Assembly: GCF_000001735.4 (NCBI RefSeq)
Contig: NC_003070.9
Location: 3,038,001 to 3,102,000 of the forward strand
Direction of reading: 5' to 3'
DNA from: Arabidopsis thaliana
Taxonomy: Eukaryota; Streptophyta; Magnoliopsida; Brassicales; Brassicaceae
Length of the DNA stretch: 64,000 bases
In this document: piece after piece, positions 23,248 to 36,478 of the stretch
Layout: each line of letters opens with the position of its first letter
Position numbering within the stretch: the stretch's first letter is position 1
Made by a program: the position numbers and the translations under genes
Notes under the pieces: generated by a model
Database searches by the model: none
What the model was told of the DNA's origin: nothing
What the model saw: the letters and a program-made list of their open reading frames with translations, nothing else

Positions 23248-23729
23248 TCAACGCCTAGAAAAGGCAACTAATATCAGCATCGACATGGAGACAATAATCT
23301 TGAAACCTGATTTGTCCCACAAGTTTTGGTTGCTAGAAAGATCAGCTTCATGCTGTTTTTTTGCAGCCAATTGCTCGTTGAGTACTTCTTGTATTGCCAT
23401 ATCGTTTCGCTCTCCCATCTAGCATCGCACAGAAAGAACAGCTCAAATTGGTACTGTATTCATAAAATTACTATCCCTAGTAAAAGCAAGTGAGTTTACC
23501 TTTTGAAGTTTTCGAGTTTGGATGCGTGTTTCGCGTAGGCAAAATTCTAACTTCAGCACCTTCTTCTTCAGCTCCTGATCAATTCTCCTTTGATTCTCCA
23601 CCTGATCCAGAAGAACAAAGGCTTTACTACATAAAACCAAAAATAAATCACAGAAATAAGAGATGCTAAAGCATGTGTTGTTACCTGATCTTCTAATTCC
23701 TTTGTCTTAAACGTCCAATGAGCCGACAT
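23248..23729 (-). pseudogene. NEAP4: Truncated NEAP3 copy (NEAP4): C-terminal 105 codons only
   Basis: Three exons (23685-23729, 23500-23601, 23248-23418) keep the splice sites of NEAP3. They encode [15 protein letters not shown], then VENQRRIDQ...KLQK, then [10 protein letters not shown]...LVAFSRR. The terminal membrane segment ([14 protein letters not shown]) and a short coiled coil remain. The rest of the coiled coil and the original start are gone: an 8-bp insertion in the upstream part of the exon puts TGA in frame, and a deletion removed all upstream exons. The first usable ATG corresponds to an internal position of NEAP3 (Ile in the parent). It could still make a small membrane peptide, but it looks like a pseudogene. 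I recall an annotated NEAP4 at this locus (At1g09483). Confidence 0.82.
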
Positions 23730-23792
23730 AATCTTCAGTTCATCTCTGAGAGTCTGAGTCTTGCAATATCATCATCTTTAGCCGTCAAAAGT

Positions 23793-23962
23793 TATTTAGC
23801 TTCGGAGTTACCGAGCCTAGGGCTTCGAATTTTGTATCATCTAAAGTAACGAATCCTTCGCTAACCTACGCATCTGGCGCAGTAAGCTAACTTGCTAGGT
23901 TTGACTGTAGCGCGGCAAAATCTATTCGTTCAAAGTGTAGAAAGCCACGTGTGCATAGTGTT
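23793..23962. repeat. Second copy of the NEAP3 promoter-distal block
   Basis: Matches 19568-19745 (ATTTAGCTTCGGAGTTACCG onward) with small differences. Here it is fused directly to NEAP coding sequence, so about 1.64 kb present in the first unit is missing. Confidence 0.85.
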
Positions 23963-24010
23963 TATCGTTAGTGGTCGCACACTAATAATCTTCTTGTCAT
24001 AAAATAATGT

Positions 24011-25645
<1,635 letters not shown>

Positions 25646-26171
25646 CTAAATATAAATAAACATAAAAATTAAAAGCACAAATGAATTTTAGTATGTGTAA
25701 TTATGTATAGTAGTAATTACTCATCAATCATCTTAAAAACCTTTTTTTCTGGTGATTTCTAGTTTTAAAGTTTTTACCTATGATTTTGTCTTGAGGATGT
25801 CTAGGCTTTACAATATATTGAAATATTTATACATTTAAAATAAAATCTATAAAACTGAAAGAAAATAATTAATATTCTGAACTTCATTTTTTGCATTTTG
25901 TGTATAAATTAAAAAAAAAAAAAATTACTGCTACGTGATTTGTTGAAAAAATTAACACGTGGGGTGTTTTATTTTTGATTACATGAACTTGTGAACCTTG
26001 TTTCTGCTTACAAAAACTGAAGAGCCCATTTCAAACAAGGCCCATATTCTGATTGAGCGGCCCTATTTTACCAAACCACCTACTAATGAACACTCTCAAG
26101 TCACCTCATTCGAGTTGGAAGTTCCCTTTAAAACAATTATTTTCAGACACAGAGAGACTCAGACAGGAGAT
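25646..26171. promoter_or_regulatory. Promoter of CAD-like copy 2
   Basis: From about 25,790 (GAGGATGTCTAGGCTTTACA) the sequence aligns with the promoter of copy 1 from about 20,172. A G-box CACGTG is at 25956-25961; the same place in copy 1 reads CATGTG. The proximal part shares the run CAAGGCCCATATTCT with copy 1. Confidence 0.6.
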
Positions 26172-27815
26172 ATGAACTGCGGAGGAAAGGTGGTCTGCGT
26201 TACCGGAGCTTCCGGCTACATAGCGTCTTGGATTGTCAAGCTTTTGCTCCTCCGTGGCTACACCGTCAATGCCACTGTTCGAGATCCAAGTTTGTTCCCA
26301 ACTCTCTCTCTCTTCTTTATTTTAAAAAACAAACGACTGCAATTATTAGGGACGATTATGAGTAGCACAAATAGAATCAAAATCGGAATCTGGCTGAAAA
26401 ATCTGACGGAATCAAACCAATTATGTCTTTACTTAAATTACATACATAACATCCAAATCGTTCTTTTTTTTTTTTTTGAGACAACCAAATTGAAATTTGG
26501 GACTTTGATTAGCTGTTGTGTTTTGAATGATGACTTATTAATTAGACAATATTTTTCCGACCTTTATAATTAAATTACCAAATACGGAAAGTTCAGAGAA
26601 CTCATTCAGGTTCGTACCAAGTTTTGACTTTTGAGGGTACAAGTAAAATCATTCTTTTGAACTTTGAACTTTGAAGTGCATGTTGACGTTATACTCTTCT
26701 TCAGAGGACAAGAAGAAAACAGAACATCTTCTTGCACTAGACGGTGCAAAAGAAAGACTCAAATTGTTCAAAGCAGATCTTTTGGAAGAATCTTCTTTTG
26801 ATCAAGCTATCGATGGTTGTGATGCTGTCTTCCACACTGCTTCTCCAGTTCTATTCACTGTCACAGATCCTCAGGTTTGTCAGGGAATTATTTTAACTAT
26901 TAATTTGCAAAGTCATATGAGTTAAAATCAAAATTTGTGTTTCTTTTCCTATTAGACTGAGCTGATTGATCCAGCCTTAAAGGGTACTATTAACGTCCTT
27001 AATACATGCAAACAAGTTTCTTCTGTCAAGAGGGTCATTCTGACATCTTCCACGGCTGCGGTTCTCTCTCGTCAGCCTCCTATTGGGCCAAACGACCTGG
27101 TGGACGAGACTTTCTTCTCCGATCCAAGTCTATGCAGGGAGACAAAGGTCCTTTGATTTTGTTGTGGACTTATCAGTTTCAAGAGTTCGGATTCTTTCTT
27201 ACACTTTTCTTATTTTCTTCTTCAGAATTGGTATTCACTCTCCAAGATTTTGGCCGAGAATGCAGCGTGGCAATTTGCCAAAGACAATGGAATCGACATG
27301 GTTGTGTTGAATCCTGGATTTATTTGCGGACCACTCTTGCAACCAACTCTTAACATGTCGGTAGAGCTAATTGTGGATTTCATAAATGGTAAGAACCCTT
27401 TCAATAAAAGATACTACAGGTTCTCGGACGTAAGAGATGTCGCCTTGGTTCATATCAAAGCGTTGGAGACTCCTTCAGCCAATGGCAGATACATCATCGA
27501 TGGTCCAAATATGAGTGTAAACGACATTATAGACATTCTTCGGAAGCTGTTCCCAGATTTGTCTATTGCTGATACGTGAGATCTCTTTCCCTAGCTCTAC
27601 CTTTGCTTATCATCTTATGAAGTTTATAAATTTAATGAAAGATTTTGAAAAACTTACTTGTTGATGATTTTGTTAGGAATGAAGAAAGTGAGATGAATGA
27701 GATGATATGCCAAGTGTGTGTGGAGAAAGTGAAAAATTTGGGAGTAGAGTTCACTCCTATGAAATCAAGCCTTAGAGACACTATTGTTAGCCTCAAGGAG
27801 AAATGTCTTTTATGA
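26172..27815 (+). CDS. Cinnamyl-alcohol-dehydrogenase-like NADPH reductase, array copy 2
   Basis: Exons 26172-26289, 26705-26874, 26956-27147, 27226-27575 and 27677-27815 sum to 323 codons. The exon lengths and phases are identical to copy 1. Starts [19 protein letters not shown]. Catalytic Ser in [10 protein letters not shown], Tyr/Lys in YSLSK; ends SLKEKCLL. It is the closest paralogue of copy 1 and came with it in the segmental duplication: promoter, introns and 3' flank also match. Substrate unknown; an aldehyde or ketone reductase role follows from the family. I recall the locus as At1g09490. Confidence 0.9.
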
Positions 27816-28810
27816 TTCTGTTCGTATATTTGTAACTATTATGTGTATTTTTATTTTGTTAGTATTACTAATTCAAGTGGTTTAAGTTGTTGAGACTCTT
27901 TAAAATCTAAGCATTTTATAAACAATAATATATAATTATTGTTTAGGCTAAATTTGTCACTAATTAAGGTTTGGATACATAGTGTCTAAACTAAGCTAAT
28001 AATATCACTTAACGTTTACTTGTAACGCTAGGTGATGATGTCGTCAAGTCAATTGGTACAAGGAATAAACGAGTGGTCATATGACATTATGACCATATGA
28101 ATTCAAACTCCAGTAATCCAATGGTAATTGGATTCAATGATCAAGACTTGAACCACGTAATCCACCCTTATCCTTAGAAGCTCATAAATATCACTAAAGG
28201 GACAGGCAACACTTAACCAGTAGTTGTCCAATAATTTAGTTTTCCAAAATGAAAAATTATTGTTGTCATCTATTTTAGGTGTTTTAGTTCAATGTGGATT
28301 CCTCGTCCTAACAAATACTTGACGAATATATCTAGACTATAAAATTGGTTATGAGTTCTACTTTTTTTTGTTTGTGAAATTATCAAAATTTGTTATATTT
28401 ATTTATTTATTCTCATTAATTTGAGTACTAATTTTTAAATTATTTATACTAAAAACAATTACTAAGATACAAAAATGGATAAGAGCATGGTGTATAGATA
28501 TTTAATGGGATAGAATATTTCCCATAATTGTATGTGTGTGAGAGGTTTTGTTTTCGTAAGGAAAGAAACAAAAACCATTTGACCAAAGAAAAGCAAAAGA
28601 AGGCAAGGAATCAAACAACAAATGTTGCAAGGCAGAAATAATGGACGTTATGTTAATGTAGTGTCGTCACACGTGACTTAAAAGAGACGAGTCTGCGTGT
28701 CAAACTAAAAATGTATGCAACTATAAAAATGGGATTTGATTATCTTTTTAGTACCGAAGCCTACCAACCACATGCACACTAATTCTACTCGCCAAATAAA
28801 GTGAAAAGAG
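27816..28810. other. Intergenic: duplicated 3' flank of copy 2, then promoter of copy 3
   Basis: 27,870-28,238 is the second copy of the flank seen after copy 1. The rest is AT-rich promoter for copy 3, with a G-box CACGTG at 28670-28675, 136 bp before the ATG. Confidence 0.65.
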
Positions 28811-30484
28811 ATGGCTGATGGAGGAAAGGTGGTCTGCGTAACCGGAGCTTCCGGTTACATAGCGTCTTGGATCGTCAAGCTTTTGCTCTTCCGTGGCTAC
28901 ACCATCAATGCCACCGTTCGAGACCCAAGTTTGAATTCCTTCTTCTCTCTTTCTTTTTTCCTCCTGATTTCTCCTTAGTAATATCGAAGACAATCCCTCT
29001 TTGTCACTCACTTGAATAATCAAAGTTATCTAGATGCTTTTTAGAGATACAAGTGACAATTCAGAGAAAATTAAGAATATTAGCTAAGCAAATCCAACTA
29101 TCCAAGAGAAAGTATTTTGTAGGTACTTGGTACGATTAAGAGTTGGTTCTATGGCCAAAAAAGTATGTTTTTGGTTTCATTCTCTAAAAGGAAGTATACA
29201 TTAACAAACGAAAATTCAAATGAACTCACATGTAGTGGATATAGATGGGGTGAAACTTTGGTCGATGTTTAGAGCCAAAAACTAAATAAGCATTTATGTT
29301 ATCTTGAAGTGCACTTTGACATATATGTGTTTTTCTCCAGAAGATCGAAAGAAAACAGATCACCTTCTAGCACTTGACGGCGCAAAAGAAAGACTCAAAT
29401 TATTCAAAGCAGATCTTCTAGATGAAGGTTCTTTTGAGCTCGCAATTGATGGATGCGAGACTGTCTTCCACACTGCTTCACCGGTTGCAATCACTGTCAA
29501 GACTGATCCTCAGGTTCCTCAATGATATAAATTTGTTCGGAACAACACAATCGGTAGTAATTTACTATGAAAATCCACATCTAAATATAATAGTTTTTGT
29601 ACTCTGGAATTTGCAGGTTGAGCTGATCAATCCAGCCGTCAATGGTACTATTAACGTCCTAAGAACTTGCACTAAAGTGTCTTCTGTCAAGAGGGTCATC
29701 TTAACATCGTCCATGGCCGCAGTTCTTGCGCCTGAGACCAAGTTGGGACCAAACGATGTAGTAGACGAAACCTTCTTCACTAATCCAAGTTTTGCTGAGG
29801 AGAGAAAGGTCTTTGAATTGTGTTTTGACATATCAATGAGTTCATGATAACTCACATTTTTTCTCACCCATTTTATTTTTTCCTTTCCAGCAATGGTATG
29901 TACTTTCTAAGACTTTGGCCGAAGATGCAGCATGGCGATTTGCCAAGGACAATGAGATCGACTTGATCGTACTGAATCCGGGACTTGTGACTGGACCAAT
30001 CTTGCAGCCAACTCTTAATTTCTCGGTAGCTGTGATTGTGGAACTTATGAAAGGCAAGAATCCTTTTAATACTACACATCATAGGTTCGTGGACGTGAGA
30101 GATGTTGCTCTAGCTCATGTAAAGGCACTCGAGACTCCTTCAGCCAATGGCAGATATATCATTGATGGTCCGGTTGTGACAATAAAAGACATTGAAAACG
30201 TTTTGCGCGAATTCTTTCCTGATTTGTGTATTGCTGATAGGTGAGAGAGTTTTCTTTTTCTTTGATCATTTATTTATAAGTCTTTATCATGTTTTGACTC
30301 TACAAACCTAACAAAGAATTTCTCTTGATCTATTATTAGGAATGAAGACATTACTGAGCTGAATTCAGTGACTTTCAATGTGTGTCTGGATAAAGTGAAA
30401 AGTTTGGGAATAATTGAGTTCACTCCTACAGAAACAAGCCTTAGAGACACTGTTCTTAGTCTCAAGGAGAAATGTCTTGTGTGA
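28811..30484 (+). CDS. Cinnamyl-alcohol-dehydrogenase-like NADPH reductase, array copy 3
   Basis: Exons 28811-28928, 29341-29513, 29617-29808, 29891-30240 and 30340-30484 give 325 residues, slightly longer than its neighbours. One extra codon lies before the exon 2/3 junction (VKTDPQ) and two in exon 5. Starts [19 protein letters not shown]. Catalytic Ser in [10 protein letters not shown], Tyr/Lys in YVLSK. Ends SLKEKCLV. More diverged from copies 1 and 2 than they are from each other; its N-terminus (MADGGK) and C-terminus group it with copy 4. Likely reduces an aldehyde or ketone using NADPH; substrate not deducible. I recall the locus as At1g09500. Confidence 0.9.
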
Positions 30485-31395
30485 TCTTCTTTATTGTTTT
30501 TGGTTACTTGTTATTCCTTGCAGGTCTATATACATTTCACAAATTATAATTAAGTCTTACATGTTATTTAAAACCAATATAAATCTTATGTTTATGTCCC
30601 TAGGCCCTAATTAACTAAACTAACATATATCGTTACGTTGTAGTTAGTAATATCGATTGGTGTAGTTCAATACAAATTTGTTAGGAAAAAACGACCCTTG
30701 AATTGGATAATTAAGTATAATCGTCTAACTATTCATTATGAAGAAAAAGAAATTGAAAAAATTAACTCATTGATATTTTATTTATTCCATTACTTGTTGT
30801 AAAGCAGTTACTAGTGAGTTTTGTAATTTGTAAAGAAGTGAAAGTGAGAAAAGGAAATTCTTGCAAATGAGTATACTTCTCTCTATAATTTGTTTTAAAA
30901 GTACCAAATTTCAATCTTTGATAAAAAAAAGTACCAAATAGTTGTAAAATATTGATTCATACATTTATTTTATTAAATATAAAAATAAATCATTAGATAG
31001 TAATTTAGTTACATAAAATAAATCATTAAGTAATTTTAAATTCTTAATTTATAAATCATTAGTTGTTCTTATATATGGTTTTATCTTTAGCTAAAAAGTA
31101 ACAGAATCTCAAAATTAATTAGATTTATTTATAACCATATAAGATTACAAAAAGTGATATATATCAAAGTATGAGATGCCAAATGAAGTAATAAATCTTA
31201 TATAGAGTAATGAGACAATTAACTTGAGATAATGACGTTGAACAGATGTAAATATACGTGATTTTTTCTTTTAATTGTGTCATCGTAGTTTAGTCACGTG
31301 GACCTAAAAAGGGCAAGTGTGCGTATATAAGATGAGAGTAGTTGCTGCTCAAATTCATAACTGAAACTTAAACCAACCCCACCAATTAGAGAAAG
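30485..31395. promoter_or_regulatory. AT-rich intergenic region and promoter of CAD-like copy 4
   Basis: Very AT-rich. It contains a G-box CACGTG at 31295-31300 and a TATA-like GTATATAAG at about 31323-31331, both within about 100 bp of the ATG. No coding signal. Confidence 0.65.
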
Positions 31396-32812
31396 ATGGC
31401 TGACGGAGGAAAAATGGTTTGCGTCACTGGAGCGTCCGGTTACGTTGCGTCTTGGATTGTTAAGCTTTTGCTCCTCCGTGGCTACACTGTTAGGGCCACC
31501 GTTCGAGACCCAAGTTTGTTCCTTCTTCTTTCCTTTCTATCTTTTTTTTTCTAGACTTTATAATCGGTAACTACTAACTAGAAACTCTTTTTAACTATTC
31601 TGTATACATTTGTGTTGTTGTTGTATAGGTGATGAAAAGAAAACAGAACATCTTCTTGCACTAGACGGTGCAAAAGAAAAACTCAAACTGTTCAAAGCAG
31701 ATCTTCTGGAAGAAGGTTCTTTCGAGCAAGCTATTGAAGGTTGTGACGCTGTCTTCCATACCGCTTCTCCAGTTTCACTAACTGTAACTGATCCTCAGGT
31801 TTGTTCACGATTTGTATCACCTTGTTTAGAACAAGACAATGCATGGTGATTGATGATAATAAAGTACTGATTGACCATGCCACTTATATCTGACTTTAGA
31901 TCAAGAATTCTAACATTAACTTACTAGCTTAAGTGTTTCCGAGGGTTTGCAGATTGAGCTGATTGACCCGGCAGTAAAGGGAACACTTAACGTCCTTAAA
32001 ACTTGCGCTAAAGTTTCATCTGTTAAGAGGGTCATCGTAACATCGTCCATGGCCGCAGTTCTCTTTCGTGAGCCTACCTTGGGACCAAACGACTTAGTAG
32101 ACGAGAGTTGCTTCTCGGATCCAAACTTTTGCACTGAGAAAAAGGTTCTCGAATTGTGTTGTGCAATAGCATTGATCTAGTTCATTAAAAGTCGCATTCT
32201 TTCTTAAGTTTTTTATTTGACTTCTCCAGCTTTGGTATGCGCTCTCAAAGACTTTGGCCGAAGATGAAGCATGGCGATTCGCAAAGGAAAAAGGGCTCGA
32301 CTTGGTCGTAATAAATCCAGGACTTGTGCTCGGACCGCTCTTGAAACCAAGCCTTACTTTCTCAGTAAATGTGATTGTGGAACTTATTACAGGTAAGGAC
32401 AATTTCATCAACAAGGATTTTAGGCTCGTCGATGTGAGGGATGTTGCCCTCGCTCATATCAAAGCGTTCGAGACTCCTTCAGCCAACGGTAGATATATTA
32501 TTGAGGGTCCGGTTGTGACGATAAATGACATTGAGAAGATTTTGCGTGAATTCTTTCCTGACTTGAATCTCGGTAACAAGTAAGTTCAACATTCCTTCAC
32601 ATTTGATTTACAATCAGATAGACTCTGAAATACTTCATACAAAATAAAAACTTTTTTGATTTTGCTTTTTAAGGGGTGAAGCAAGTGAGATCATTCCAGT
32701 GATATACAAGCTATGTGTTGAGAAAGTGAAGAGTTTGGGAATTGAGTTCACTCCCACAGAAGCAACCCTTAGAGACACTATTCTTAGCCTCAAAGAGAAA
32801 TGTCTTGTGTGA
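31396..32812 (+). CDS. Cinnamyl-alcohol-dehydrogenase-like NADPH reductase, array copy 4
   Basis: Exons 31396-31513, 31629-31798, 31953-32144, 32230-32579 and 32674-32812 sum to 323 codons. Starts [19 protein letters not shown]. Catalytic Ser in [10 protein letters not shown], Tyr/Lys in YALSK; ends SLKEKCLV. Differs from the others in exon 4 ([26 protein letters not shown]) and at the exon 5 start ([13 protein letters not shown] instead of NEES). Introns are shorter than in the other copies. The conserved active site suggests a working enzyme; the substrate is unknown. I recall the locus as At1g09510. Confidence 0.9.
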
Positions 32813-33247
32813 TCATCCTATCTTGTTATTGCTTTCCTGTCCTTTACAATTGTACTATTGAACTATGCATTTCATAAAATAAAAGTAGTCTTGCTCTTTA
32901 TTTTCAAAACGTAGATTTTAATTAGTTAAATTGACAGAGGAAATAACATTTTCAATCTCTATTATGAACAAGAATCACATCACAACTTGGACGATCACCG
33001 GTAACTAAAACCATCACCAGGCTATGTTACACAGTGTGGCTTTTGTAAAGACACAGAAACATATGATTTATTTTAAAAAAACACTTCACAGTTCCAAAGA
33101 TTCCTACACATAGTAAACGATCGAAAAACATGAACAAACCAAAAAAGGATAACTTACAATCTACATTGAGATCGAATCAGAATCAGTTTCTTTCATCAGA
33201 AGCCGAAATGCTTGAAGTTGTGGTACCTGAAACTTTAAACATTGATT
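32813..33247. other. Convergent 3' region after the CAD-like array
   Basis: Holds the 3' UTRs of CAD-like copy 4 and of the Cys-rich gene. No other feature seen. Confidence 0.5.
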
Positions 33248-34030
33248 TCACCTAGACGCATCAGCTTCTTGCTTAACTTTAGCCAATTGTGTTGCCGGAT
33301 TCTGTTTCTCTGTACCTCCATTGTTCTTAGTCGTAGTCGTCGTAGGAGTAGTAGTAGTATCAGAGCTCTCTGTTTCTTTCACAGTAGCACCATTTGATGC
33401 AGGACTCAGTTTTGGTTTCTGATCAACGGGAGCTTCTTTAAGCTTAGGAACAACCGATCTTGCCTTCTCCTTGGCATCAAGCATGACAACCTGCTCAAGA
33501 GCCTCGCGAGCTCTCTTCTTCGCCAAAGCAGCTTCTTTTCCTCTCCGGTCAGTTTCACACTTAGCGGTCATAACAGCTTTGTTCATTGAAGAAGCAGCGA
33601 TCTTAGCAGCGCATAAGAAAGCTTCGGAGAGTGCTTTATCGACGAAGCGAGAGCCGTTTTCGTCGACGATAGGGCGGAAGAAGGAGAAGGAATTAGGGTC
33701 TCGGCAAGGAGGACAGAGATAAGAAAGGTGACTTTCATCGCCGGCACAGTGAATGTGAGTCAAGGAGTGGCACCCTTTAATGGAACAAGAGACGCGGCGA
33801 AAAGACGGCGGAGATGAATCGTACAAGGCGAAGCAACCGGGACAAAACGACGCCGGATGGTTGCGGAGGAGACAATGAGTGCAGAAGAAGCGGAGAGATG
33901 CACGGAGACGTACTGTGTGTATCACCCAGGCGTCTGAGCTTCCGCAATCATCGCATCTTTCGGTGGAATTCGCCGCTGCATCGGAAGTCGCGGAGGTTGA
34001 CGTCGCCGTCGTTGACGATGGAAGATTCAT
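33248..34030 (-). CDS. Cys-rich PHD-like zinc-binding protein, single exon
   Basis: An intronless 260-residue frame. A Ser/Thr/Ala-rich N-terminus is followed by a Cys/His cluster (about residues 26-111): CDDC, CTHC, CPGC, CSIKGC, HIHC, CPPC. The spacing suits two or three Zn ions and resembles a degenerate PHD finger (the HIHC...CPPC end). A conserved-looking helical middle follows (SRFVDKALSEAFLCAAKIAA, near residue 127), then a basic coiled-coil stretch (KEAALAKKRAREALEQVV) and a Thr/Lys-rich low-complexity tail ending KQEADASR. A chromatin-reader or protein-binding role is possible but not shown. An AAACCCTAA-type telo-box lies just upstream (reverse strand, near 34058). I recall the locus as At1g09520. 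Confidence 0.82.
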   Translation of the reverse strand: MNLPSSTTATSTSATSDAAANSTERCDDCGSSDAWVIHTVRLRASLRFFCTHCLLRNHPASFCPGCFALYDSSPPSFRRVSCSIKGCHSLTHIHCAGDESHLSYLCPPCRDPNSFSFFRPIVDENGSRFVDKALSEAFLCAAKIAASSMNKAVMTAKCETDRRGKEAALAKKRAREALEQVVMLDAKEKARSVVPKLKEAPVDQKPKLSPASNGATVKETESSDTTTTPTTTTTKNNGGTEKQNPATQLAKVKQEADASR

Positions 34031-35227
34031 AGTGTCTCTCTGGTCTTTGCGATTTTGGGAAATTAGGGTTTACTCCTCTTTTCAATCGAGGAAGAGGGTT
34101 GACGTGGCACTAATCGATTTGTTAGGCTATGTTGGCTTTACTTACTTGGGCCAAATGATTGTAACTGTTGAGCCCACTTGAATATCTAGCCACTTGTTTC
34201 TGTTAATTCTGACTCGGATGAGACCAAAGAGACGAATGTGGCCAGATATTATAGTGGGCTGATGAGTAAGGCCCAATAAAAATTTAAGGTTTAACACCTA
34301 TCTACCGTTCCATAATTCTTCTACAAAAGGTTGTTGATTGTATTAAACAGTGTCGCATAAACTTTTAAGAGCACCGAACCGTATTAAATTCATCAACCAG
34401 TTTGTGGTAAAGATACAATAATGTGGATTTGGTTTTGTCTCTGATTCAATTTTAAATTGACAAAAATCTGAATTGGGTTTGGTTTATAGTTGAGATTGAT
34501 TAGTTTTTTTGGACTATCCAAGGAAGTGGGGACGTGTTTGATTATGAGGATAGGGACACGGCAAAGCGTGTCAACGTGTAGAAGTTCATTGTATTTTGCA
34601 TAATATACGTATATACATTACATACATACCGATTCTTGTTCGATATATTGTTTCTGGTCAACATTTTGCACCAAATTAAGGAAAAGACAAACAAAAGCAT
34701 TTTGCACCAAAAGGAAACGCATTATTTTCTTCTATATTGTTCATATAGAATATGCCAGATTGTAATAGCATATGTCACATGTGTCACATCTCTTGTGCCC
34801 TCAAAAATCACCACGTGTATCGACTCATCATCTATCACCATCGTCGAGAATAATTTACCTGCTGATCATGATCATCTTCTCCAACAAATTTGCTTTTGTG
34901 TTGACGTAAAGTGACGTTTTGATAATATATATAGCAAATGTATCTGACCTTTTAAATTGTGGAAGGGCCAGTTCTAAGAAAAGAAAGAAAAAAAATGAGC
35001 TAGGGTTCTCTTTCCTAAGTTGTTCATGATAATGAGGTAAAAGATTAATGCCAGTATAAACTTCTGGCACGTGGTCGGCTAGCTAAAGATCAGATCTTTT
35101 ATTTTTGTAGAGAATGTAGAGTAAGTGATCAAAAACCTGTTGTTGGCCTATTCCACGGCGGATTGAGAGAATTGTGCGGGGACAGGGTCTTGTCATTTTA
35201 TTTGAGTTTTGGCCTAACATATAGCAA
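34031..35227. other. Upstream region of the PHD-like gene and AT-rich intergenic sequence
   Basis: Includes the promoter of the minus-strand Cys-rich gene. Short open frames exist (for example 34636-34914) but lack any motif. No RNA gene recognised. Confidence 0.45.
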
Positions 35228-35262
35228 CTAGATCATAACCCGTATATAGCACGGACATTAAT
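35228..35262 (-). mobile_element. Helitron-like 3' terminus (degenerate)
   Basis: On the minus strand the sequence reads CCGTGCTATATACGGG, then GTTATGAT-type spacer, CTAG, and a T outside. This matches the Helitron 3' end: a short hairpin about 10 bases before CTRR, inserted between A and T. The stem is only 4-5 bp, so the copy is degraded. The 5' end would lie to the right, but I cannot place it. Confidence 0.45.
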
Positions 35263-36478
35263 ATTTTATATAAATTAAATTGTATACTTTGTTATGTTTG
35301 CTATGTTTGTTAAAATTATTTGTTATATTTGTCAAACTTTAGTAAAATATATTTAAATTAAATTAAATTTATTAAAACTTAATAAATTTAAAAGTTTTTT
35401 TTGTTTGGAGACGCACTATTTACATACAAAATATCCGTTTCTATTTTTTGAGTACTTTTAGGGCCTGAAACTTTTTATCCAAACTGACCTAAACCCAACT
35501 GGACGCGACCCGAACCGAATATTTAGAATTATTCTATTAAATAGTAAATCATATACCCATTAATCCCAAACCCGAACGGGTTCTACATGAACTCGAATGG
35601 GTTACTCATATGTCCAGCCCTATTCTCTGATTTAATTATCTAAAAAATCCCAATAAACATATGTTTTGGTGAGTACTTTTTATTCAAAAAAATTTACATC
35701 CTCTTCTGCCAAAATCATTTCATAAGACATCCCAAAATCTTTGGAATAATGATTCCATGAATGAAGAATCCTAATTTGAATATACCAAGAGGTTTTGAAA
35801 GGTTTTAAGTTTTTGATAGGTGTGTATGTGAGAAGGTACATCCATCGTGATGGTAATCTGCTTATTTATAATTTTAACTTGCATTATACAGCAGATAGGC
35901 TTATATTTTAGTTAAACTAAAAACTTTTATTGTAAAATTGATTATAAATATATGATATTATTTTATTTGATTTTAAATGTATAGAAACTACGAGTTGTAT
36001 ATGTTTTGTTGATATTATTTATATTGTTTAGTGTTTAAAATTATATACTTGTATTTTGATTGTTAATTTTAGAGTTTCACATGTAGTATACCATCTTGTA
36101 TTAATATTGATTTAAACCCGTCAATTGTAGGATTTTTCAGCTTGTATTAAAAATTGAATCACATCATACACATTAAAAAATCTAATATGTTATTAATTAT
36201 TGTAGTATATAAGATTATAAATTTTAAAATAATATGTATGAAATTGAATATAAATATTCAAATTATGACACAGTACTCAGTAATTTTTTTTCTTAAATCT
36301 ACTTTTGACCCGTTATAGTATTTTTTTCATGTACTGAACAATTTATATTCGTTTTTAAAAATTCAAATTGTGGCATATGCGAAAAAACTCTAATTATTTT
36401 TTTATAACGATGATATTATTTTTTCGCAAAAATAGAATCATATAAAGATGAGAGGTGAATTATAATAATTAATAAAAA
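35263..36478. other. AT-rich intergenic sequence, probably decayed transposon material
   Basis: Low-complexity AT-rich DNA without coding signal. Around 35,490-35,620 a more GC-rich patch contains repeated ACCCGAAC / GAACGGGTT-type words in both orientations, typical of decayed repeat sequence in this genome. Confidence 0.35.

Noticed and set aside
34636-34914. 92-codon plus-strand open frame
   Set aside because: No start context, composition or motif of a real protein; it sits in AT-rich sequence and looks like chance.
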